Below, piece by piece: positions 58,765-64,000 of a stretch of DNA of 64,000 bases; position 1 is the stretch's first letter; every line of letters begins with the position of its first letter. The notes under the pieces were generated by a model that saw nothing but the letters and a program-made list of their open reading frames with translations, made no database searches and was not told the origin of the DNA. Origin of the DNA: Alteromonas sp. KUL49 (GTDB lineage Bacteria; Pseudomonadota; Gammaproteobacteria; Enterobacterales; Alteromonadaceae); the NCBI RefSeq assembly GCF_006538345.1, contig NZ_BJKL01000003.1:124001-188000 (forward strand). Direction: 5' to 3'. The position numbers and the translations under genes were made by a program.

Positions 58765-59478
58765 ATGATTCCCTTAACCCTTGTAAACTGGATAAAAAAC
58801 GACGATTCAACACCCGCTAAGCTCTCACGCGCGTGTTACTACAATGCTAGGAACTTCAGCATTCCACCTGTGAAGGCTATCTATGTACCCTTGCGTGTGT
58901 TGCATAATGCAATGCGCAATACCTTGCAGTCGTTCATGACAAAGGTTTATTTCACGCCAATGTTTAAAACCTATTTAACGAACAACCCGAAAGATCTGTT
59001 TTTGTACAGTGGTATGCCGCAAATCCTCGGTACCTTAGAGATTACCGTTGGAAACAACGTACGCATATCAGGTATTTCTACGTTTTGCGGACGAACTGCA
59101 GCAAAACAAACCCCTCAGCTAGTGATTGGTGACAATGTTGACATTGGTTGGCAAAACAGCATTTCTGTGGGTACTCGAGTAGAAATTCAAAACCATGTAA
59201 GACTCGCCGGTAAGGTATTTCTTTGTGGATTTCCAGGGCATCCGTTAAATGCGGAACAACGCCGCTTAGGTGCACCCGAAACCGATGCACAGGCTAAACC
59301 CATTGTACTGGAGGAAGATGTGTGGGTAGGCACTGGCGCGACGATCATGGGGGGAGTATCCATTGGAAAAGGCAGCATTGTGGGAGCCGGCGCTGTAGTG
59401 ACGCAATCAGTGCCACCCTATTGCGTGGTGGCAGGTAATCCGGCCAAAGTGGTAAAATCACTGGAGGCATATCAATGA
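58765..59478 (+). CDS. left-handed beta-helix acyltransferase
   Basis: ATG 58765 has an excellent GGAGGT site and gives 237 aa. The frame is open back to 58648 inside the ligase gene, but that extension is not credible. The C-terminal half has hexapeptide repeats (LVIGDNVDIGWQNSISVG, IVLEEDVWVGTGATIMG and VSIGKGSIVGAGAVVT) and the end AGNPAKVVK, as in the CysE/LacA/WcaF O-acetyltransferases. It probably acetylates a sugar of the polysaccharide. An extra TTGCA-N3-TGCAA dyad lies in its coding part (58900-58912). The next gene overlaps by 4 nt. Confidence 0.9.
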   Translation: MIPLTLVNWIKNDDSTPAKLSRACYYNARNFSIPPVKAIYVPLRVLHNAMRNTLQSFMTKVYFTPMFKTYLTNNPKDLFLYSGMPQILGTLEITVGNNVRISGISTFCGRTAAKQTPQLVIGDNVDIGWQNSISVGTRVEIQNHVRLAGKVFLCGFPGHPLNAEQRRLGAPETDAQAKPIVLEEDVWVGTGATIMGGVSIGKGSIVGAGAVVTQSVPPYCVVAGNPAKVVKSLEAYQ

Positions 59479-60629
59479 ACAAGCTTGTAATATTTGGTGA
59501 AGACTGGGGAAGTCACCCAAGCAGTACTCAACATCTGGCTAAGCACTTGTTGCAGGCACATGAAATTGTGTGGGTAAACTCGGTTGGCATGCGCGCACCA
59601 TCATTTAGCTTTAAAGATGTTCAACGTATTTTGCAAAAAGCGGTAATGATGTTTAGTAAATCTTCAAAAAGTACTGAGAGTACTGCTAGCCAATGTGTCA
59701 ACACTGATCTTAATGGCAAGCTCCGCGTTATCAACCCGTTCACGCTGCCATGGCACAACAATCTAATGGTTAATAAGTTCAATCAGCGCCAAATTAACAG
59801 AGCGATTGGACCTGCAATGCCCAATGAAAAGCGCACTTATTGGCTAAGTCTGCCAACGGCAATGTCTATGATTGACCCCACGCCGCAAGATACGCTTGTT
59901 TATTACTGTTGTGATGATTTTCATGCTCTCGATGGTGTGGATCAGCGTATGACTGCAAAGTGGGAACCTGAGCTTATCGCCCGTGCTGATGTCATTCTTG
60001 CTTCTAGTGAAAAGCTCCTAAAGAAAATGCCTACAGAGAAGTCACATTTGCTCGAGCATGGCGTGGATTATTCGCTGTTTGCAAATCGAGTAACACCTCA
60101 TCCAATACTTAATACCCAACGTCCGATTATAGGTTTTTACGGTAGCATATCGTCGTGGGTAGATACGGATTTGCTATACCGCCTTGCTACCGAGCATCCG
60201 GAATACGACATCATGTTGGTTGGTAAAGTGAAAACTGATGTCACTTCACTAGTGTCACTGCCTAATGTTGTATTTGTTGATGCGGTCAATCACGCTGAAC
60301 TCCCTCAGTTTTCTCAACACTGGGATGTGCTAGTGATGCCATTCAAAGACAACGAGCAGATCCGAGCGTGTAACCCGTTAAAACTTCGCGAGTATCTCGC
60401 TGCTGGACGCCCAGTGGTAAGCACGTATTTTCCAGCGGTAGATACCTATAGTCACTTGGTACATATTGCTCAAGATGCAACCTCCTTTGTTACTTGTGTT
60501 AAAAACGCTGTCGCTTTCAGTGATGAGCAATGCAAGGTACTCAGGCACAGACAGCAAGAAAGCGTAGCTCACCACGACTGGGCGCAACGTGCGCTACTGG
60601 CCAATAAACTCATTACTAACGTCGCCTAA
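59475..60629 (+). CDS. GT-B glycosyltransferase, TuaH-like
   Basis: The 384-aa protein resembles TuaH/family-1-type transferases: VIFGEDWGSHPSSTQHLAK, VYYCCDDFHALDGV, RADVILASSEKLLKKM, IGFYGSISSWVD and NPLKLREYLAAGRPVVST. The sugar is not known. Overlaps the acyltransferase by 4 nt and is followed by a terminator, closing the first EPS operon. Confidence 0.85.
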   Translation: MNKLVIFGEDWGSHPSSTQHLAKHLLQAHEIVWVNSVGMRAPSFSFKDVQRILQKAVMMFSKSSKSTESTASQCVNTDLNGKLRVINPFTLPWHNNLMVNKFNQRQINRAIGPAMPNEKRTYWLSLPTAMSMIDPTPQDTLVYYCCDDFHALDGVDQRMTAKWEPELIARADVILASSEKLLKKMPTEKSHLLEHGVDYSLFANRVTPHPILNTQRPIIGFYGSISSWVDTDLLYRLATEHPEYDIMLVGKVKTDVTSLVSLPNVVFVDAVNHAELPQFSQHWDVLVMPFKDNEQIRACNPLKLREYLAAGRPVVSTYFPAVDTYSHLVHIAQDATSFVTCVKNAVAFSDEQCKVLRHRQQESVAHHDWAQRALLANKLITNVA

Positions 60630-60651
60630 GGCGTACTCTCCCTGAAACTTC

Positions 60652-60677
60652 GGCGCTGATTTCAGCGCCATTTTTTT
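60652..60677 (+). terminator. terminator of the first EPS operon
   Basis: GGCGCTGA (60652-60659) and TCAGCGCC (60662-60669) with TT between, then A and seven T. Confidence 0.92.
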
Positions 60678-60696
60678 ATTCACCATTTTTCAAAGT

Positions 60697-60712
60697 TGGC
60701 AATGATATTGCG
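60697..60712 (+). promoter_or_regulatory. sigma-54-like promoter of the chain-length operon
   Basis: TGGCAATGATATTGCG has perfect GG-N10-GC spacing, with TGGCA at -24 and TTGC at -12. The expected start at about 60724 leaves a leader of about 96 nt. Confidence 0.65.
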
Positions 60713-60748
60713 ATATCTACTGTAACTAAGCCAAACAGGAAAGAGTAT

Positions 60749-60802
60749 TTGCAATTTGCAACGGTATTTACGATTAGACGCCTTAATCGTTGTAATTTGC
60801 AA
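60749..60802. promoter_or_regulatory. two TTGCA-N3-TGCAA dyads in the chain-length leader
   Basis: TTGCAATTTGCAA (60749-60761, perfect) and TTGTAATTTGCAA (60790-60802, one mismatch) are 41 bp apart, downstream of the -24/-12 element. Confidence 0.6.
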
Positions 60803-60819
60803 AGTACTTATTGAGAACA

Positions 60820-62310
60820 ATGACGGTAAGACAACAAATCAAGAGACTGATTTATATATTGCTTTACGCTCTGTATCGAAGAGCGAGGCTTTTTGTTGTG
60901 CCTATGCTTATTTTACCTGTGGTTGTCGTTTTACAGGGCATAAGTAGCGAAAAGTATTATGTAAGCCATGCTTCCGTACTTCTGGAAGAATCATCATTAT
61001 TGAATCCATTCTTGGATGAACTGTCTTTTTCTTTTGAGTTAGAAGACAGAATCGACGCATTGAAAACGCTCGTGCTAAGTCGCGATGTGTTATCGGAAGT
61101 GGCTAAAAATGCGGATTTAATGCCAGATGAATTGGGTGTTGTTGAAAAAGACATCCTTATTGAAAAACTTAAATCAAATCTGTCAATTACAGTGGTAGGT
61201 GATGAACTGGTTAGAATTCATTTTCGTTGGAATCAGCCAGAGAAAATGGTGCCTGTACTAGAAGGCGTTGTCGACGCCTTTGTAGAACGCTTGCTTGCAC
61301 CTACCAAAACTTCACTCGATTCTTCAGAGCAATTCTTTGAGGTTCAAATTGAGCACTTTCGCGAAGACTTAGAAGAGGCCGACGACAAGCTGGCTGAATA
61401 TCGCGCCGCACACAGTAGCGAACTTCCACAGTTATTTATCAGTAATCAAGAGGCGCTTCAAACTATAGAGCGTCAGCGCCAACTCAAGTCTGTTGAGTTG
61501 TCTGGTGTGAAAGCGCGGCTAGATATGCTCGAAAACAAGTTAGGTAAAGCAAATCCGGTATTAGGCATACTTGAAGATAAAATAATTCGCGCTGAGTCAG
61601 AACTTGCGCTACTTCGAACAAAATATACCCTCAAGCACAGTAAAGTCGCTGCAGTGGTTAGAGAAATTGAAACACTGAAACAACGTCAACGCGAGATCCT
61701 TCAATCGCCCGAGAGTACTCAAGATCTGGACATTGATCGCTTGTGGCAACTTGCGAATACCTTGCCCGACAGTGGCAACCCCAACGAACCAAATTTATTG
61801 GTCTCGCAAATCATCGCTTTGCAAGAGGCTAGAAATCACTACGCCCAGGTGATTGAAGAAATGACCATGCTAGACCTCCAGGTAGAAGAGCTCAGTAAAC
61901 GATTGAGTTCCTCAAGCGAGGTGGAGCGTCAGTTGCGTATTTTGGAGCGCGACTACGAGGTTAAGTCTGACCTGTATAGAGACATGTTGTCACGTTACGA
62001 AATGGCAAAGATTTCCGGTGAACTAGTGCGTTATGAAGGGCCAGACAAGGTCAAGCAGATTGAACGTGCGTATAGCCCCACGCAGTCAACTAATGCGCCA
62101 TTTATTGCCATTCTGTTGACTGGAATTGTCTTGGGTGTTGTGGCTGGTGGTCTGTTTGTCTTCGTCGCTGAGCTGCTAGATGCCTCTATTAAAGACAAAG
62201 TTACCGTAGAAAAACTCACGAATAAACCTGTGTTGGCGATATTGCCGGTGATTCCGGTAGCGAGCGCAGTATCGAATAATCACTATGCTATCCCGAGTAG
62301 TAAGGAGTAA
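60820..62310 (+). CDS. Wzz/PCP family polysaccharide chain-length protein
   Basis: The 496-aa protein has an N-terminal membrane helix (RLFVVPMLILPVVVVLQ), a large periplasmic coiled-coil region (about 180-420) and a second helix near the C-terminus (FIAILLTGIVLGVVAGGLFVF). This is the layout of PCP-2/GumC-type co-polymerases. No Walker motif or tyrosine cluster is seen, so it is not a BY-kinase fusion. ATG 60820 is preferred over TTG 60811. It overlaps the next GT by 1 nt. Confidence 0.88.
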   Translation: MTVRQQIKRLIYILLYALYRRARLFVVPMLILPVVVVLQGISSEKYYVSHASVLLEESSLLNPFLDELSFSFELEDRIDALKTLVLSRDVLSEVAKNADLMPDELGVVEKDILIEKLKSNLSITVVGDELVRIHFRWNQPEKMVPVLEGVVDAFVERLLAPTKTSLDSSEQFFEVQIEHFREDLEEADDKLAEYRAAHSSELPQLFISNQEALQTIERQRQLKSVELSGVKARLDMLENKLGKANPVLGILEDKIIRAESELALLRTKYTLKHSKVAAVVREIETLKQRQREILQSPESTQDLDIDRLWQLANTLPDSGNPNEPNLLVSQIIALQEARNHYAQVIEEMTMLDLQVEELSKRLSSSSEVERQLRILERDYEVKSDLYRDMLSRYEMAKISGELVRYEGPDKVKQIERAYSPTQSTNAPFIAILLTGIVLGVVAGGLFVFVAELLDASIKDKVTVEKLTNKPVLAILPVIPVASAVSNNHYAIPSSKE

Positions 62311-63392
62311 TGATGAATATTTTGCAAATCGTACAACACTTAAAAACTGGCGGTCTTGAGACCATGGTGTTGGATCTAATGAAAAACAGCCAGTATTGCG
62401 ATACGACGTACATTGTTGCTTTAGAGGGAAACAAAGAAGACGCGTTAGCCGCTTTCCCGCAGCTACAACGTATTGAGCACAGGATCATTTGCTTGAACAA
62501 AGCACCAGGATGGAAGTTAGGTGTAGTAGAGCAGCTCACCACTATCATAAAAGAAAAGCGCATTGATGCATTACACAGTCATCATATAGGCCCGCTTATT
62601 TACGGTGCTATGGCGCAAAAGCAATGCAAAGGGGTCGGCCATATTCATACCATTCATGATGCGTGGTTTCTTAATACTCGCCGGTACCGTTTTATGTTCC
62701 AGTTTATCGTCAAGATGACTAATGTGACCTTGGTGGCAGATGCAAAAACTGTTGCCAATGACATCAAAGATCTTGCGGGGATCAATGTAGATGAAACCAT
62801 ATTGAACGGTATCGACATTACACGTTATTCCTCAGGCGACAAGATGCGAGCTCGTCAGTCATTAGGGTTACCACTGTCAGAGTACCTCATCGGTTGTGCG
62901 GCGCGCCTTGCACCTGGCAAGGGCCATAAGGCGCTCATTGAAACACTAGCTAAGCTACCCGAGAGCGTTCACCTTGTTCTCGCGGGTCAAGGAGAGCTAG
63001 GGGAATCTCTAGAAGCCCTGAGCCAACAATTGAAAATTGCTCATAGGATCCATTGGTTAGGTCAATGTGAAGATATGCCTTCTTTCTACCAAGCCATCGA
63101 TAGCTTCTGCTTGTTTTCCGAGCGGGAAGGCCTGCCTCTCAGCGTGATGGAAGCCATTGCGAGCTATAAACCGGTGGTATCAACCAATGTAGGTGGAATT
63201 CCCGAGGTAGTCACGAGTGATGTTGGTATGACTCTTGAACCTACTAATACACGTTCTTTGCATTCTGCATTACTTGAAAGCTTAAGAACGCCCGTTGATA
63301 GAACGAAAGTTAAGGCATTGCGCAAGAGAATCGACGTTAGAACCATGTCAGCTCGGTACGATGCCTTAGTCAAACCAATGAGTTTCCAATAG
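62310..63392 (+). CDS. GT4 family glycosyltransferase
   Basis: The 360-aa protein starts NILQIVQHLKTGGLETMVLDL and has HSHHIGPLIYGAMAQ, LNGIDITRY, GCAARLAPGKGH and FSEREGLPLSVMEAIASYKPVVST, a family-4 GT-B. The TAATG overlap with the chain-length gene shows coupled translation. A GT2 gene follows by 10 nt. Acceptor unknown. Confidence 0.93.
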   Translation: MMNILQIVQHLKTGGLETMVLDLMKNSQYCDTTYIVALEGNKEDALAAFPQLQRIEHRIICLNKAPGWKLGVVEQLTTIIKEKRIDALHSHHIGPLIYGAMAQKQCKGVGHIHTIHDAWFLNTRRYRFMFQFIVKMTNVTLVADAKTVANDIKDLAGINVDETILNGIDITRYSSGDKMRARQSLGLPLSEYLIGCAARLAPGKGHKALIETLAKLPESVHLVLAGQGELGESLEALSQQLKIAHRIHWLGQCEDMPSFYQAIDSFCLFSEREGLPLSVMEAIASYKPVVSTNVGGIPEVVTSDVGMTLEPTNTRSLHSALLESLRTPVDRTKVKALRKRIDVRTMSARYDALVKPMSFQ

Positions 63393-63402
63393 GAGCACCG
63401 CT

Positions 63403-64000
63403 ATGACGACGTTATGGGTACTATTTACAATTTGCATTGCATTATTCATGTACCACCATTTTATATACCCGCTGCTATTGAGATTTGTTGCAAAACGCCA
63501 AAAAGTGAAACATTTAGCACCTAATGCGGTTCAAACGCTTCCCAGAGTAGGCATAATCATGTGCGCATATAATGAGGAAGCATACATACGCGCCAAGTTA
63601 GATAACCTAGCGATGCTTGACTATCCACCCACGGCGTACGATATACACATCGGGCTCGATGGTTGTACTGATAACACAGAGGCGGTGATCAACAGCGTCT
63701 CCCAAGATTTGGTTCAAAAGCGAATTCAATGTACACCGCATGTATTCACTACTAATCAAGGTAAAGTGAAAACACTCAATTATCTAATTGAGAAAACCAA
63801 AGACCAATATGATGTTTTGCTTTTCACCGATGTTAGTGCGCTTTTGAGTATTGATGCGCTACGCAACGTTGCACAGGCTTTCCAATCTCCTAATGTCGGT
63901 GTTGTTTCGGGCGACTATCAGTTTTTAAACCCTGCTCAGCCAGAACAAACTAAATATTGGCAATATCAAAATAAACTAAAACGCGATGAGGGCGCTCTAG
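63403..64000 (+). CDS. family 2 glycosyltransferase, C-terminus cut by window edge
   Basis: About 199 residues are visible: an N-terminal membrane helix (WVLFTICIALFMYHHFIYP), GIIMCAYNEEAYIRAKLDNL, GLDGCTDNTEAVI, TNQGKVKTLNYLI and LLFTDVSALLS (DxS in place of DxD), then GVVSGDYQF. This is a processive- or WcaA-type membrane GT2. AGGAGC precedes the ATG. It belongs to the chain-length operon and continues past the window. Confidence 0.88.
   Translation, partial: MTTLWVLFTICIALFMYHHFIYPLLLRFVAKRQKVKHLAPNAVQTLPRVGIIMCAYNEEAYIRAKLDNLAMLDYPPTAYDIHIGLDGCTDNTEAVINSVSQDLVQKRIQCTPHVFTTNQGKVKTLNYLIEKTKDQYDVLLFTDVSALLSIDALRNVAQAFQSPNVGVVSGDYQFLNPAQPEQTKYWQYQNKLKRDEGAL

Noticed and set aside
63427..63443. 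TTTGCATTGCATT as another copy of the dyad
   Set aside because: It lies in the coding part of the GT2 membrane helix and lacks the second half TGCAA.
47210..64000. Integrative element or prophage at the tRNA
   Set aside because: No integrase, transposase, phage gene or duplicated tRNA end is present in the window.

Overview
The window looks like a chromosomal segment of a marine gammaproteobacterium close to Alteromonas (Alteromonadaceae). Base composition is moderate. Nearly every housekeeping protein resembles its Escherichia coli counterpart, and several gene strings keep E. coli order (purM..hda..bepA-perM-bcp-gcvR-dapA-bamC-purC; yfaE-nrdB-nrdA-ubiG-gyrA; serC-aroA-cmk-rpsA-ihfB; lapA-lapB-pyrF; lrp-ftsK-lolA-rarA-serS; tus genes-yccA-tRNA-Ser). 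The taxon is inferred from gene content and synteny, not from a marker search.

Layout. 1-14.5 kb: purine synthesis (purN partial, purM, purC) around the replication regulator hda, the outer-membrane quality-control protease bepA, a perM-type permease, bcp, gcvR, dapA and bamC, with a flavodoxin/ArsC/DUF2069 operon that ends in an unrecognised lipoprotein carrying HELAH. 14.6-18.1 kb: a DMT exporter, a secreted methyltransferase-fold protein, and a ferredoxin/U32 tRNA-hydroxylation pair. 18.2-31.8 kb: a 106-bp palindrome, then yfaE-nrdB-nrdA with a NrdR-type promoter, ubiG, gyrA, serC-aroA, cmk-rpsA and ihfB. 31.9-38.3 kb: a large PilZ protein, lapAB, pyrF, and divergent ald/lrp. 38.5-44.8 kb: ftsK-lolA-rarA-crcB-serS with a LexA-like site. 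44.8-47.2 kb: tusDCB-tusE, yccA and tRNA-Ser(UGA).

47.3-64 kb is the accessory part, beginning directly after the tRNA gene. It has a probable operon of an asparagine-synthetase-like protein, an H-NOX nitric-oxide sensor and a soluble histidine kinase. Facing it is an operon of a family-2 glycosyltransferase and two response regulators, the second with a catalytically degenerate HD-GYP domain, as in the known HnoK/HnoD network. Next comes a Wzx/Wzy-type exopolysaccharide cluster (glycosyltransferases, flippase, O-antigen ligase broken by a frameshift, acyltransferase, chain-length protein) that runs off the right edge.

The most interesting signal is regulatory. The 13-bp dyad TTGCA-N3-TGCAA, or a one-mismatch form, occurs upstream of the asparagine-synthetase-like/H-NOX operon, between the divergent glycosyltransferase operons, and in the leader of the chain-length operon. 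Sigma-54-like -24/-12 elements (GG-N10-GC in the two best cases) sit beside them. I read this as a candidate sigma-54/enhancer-binding-protein regulon that joins nitric-oxide sensing and polysaccharide production. The motifs are visible in the sequence; the regulon and its activator are inference, and no activator gene lies in the window.
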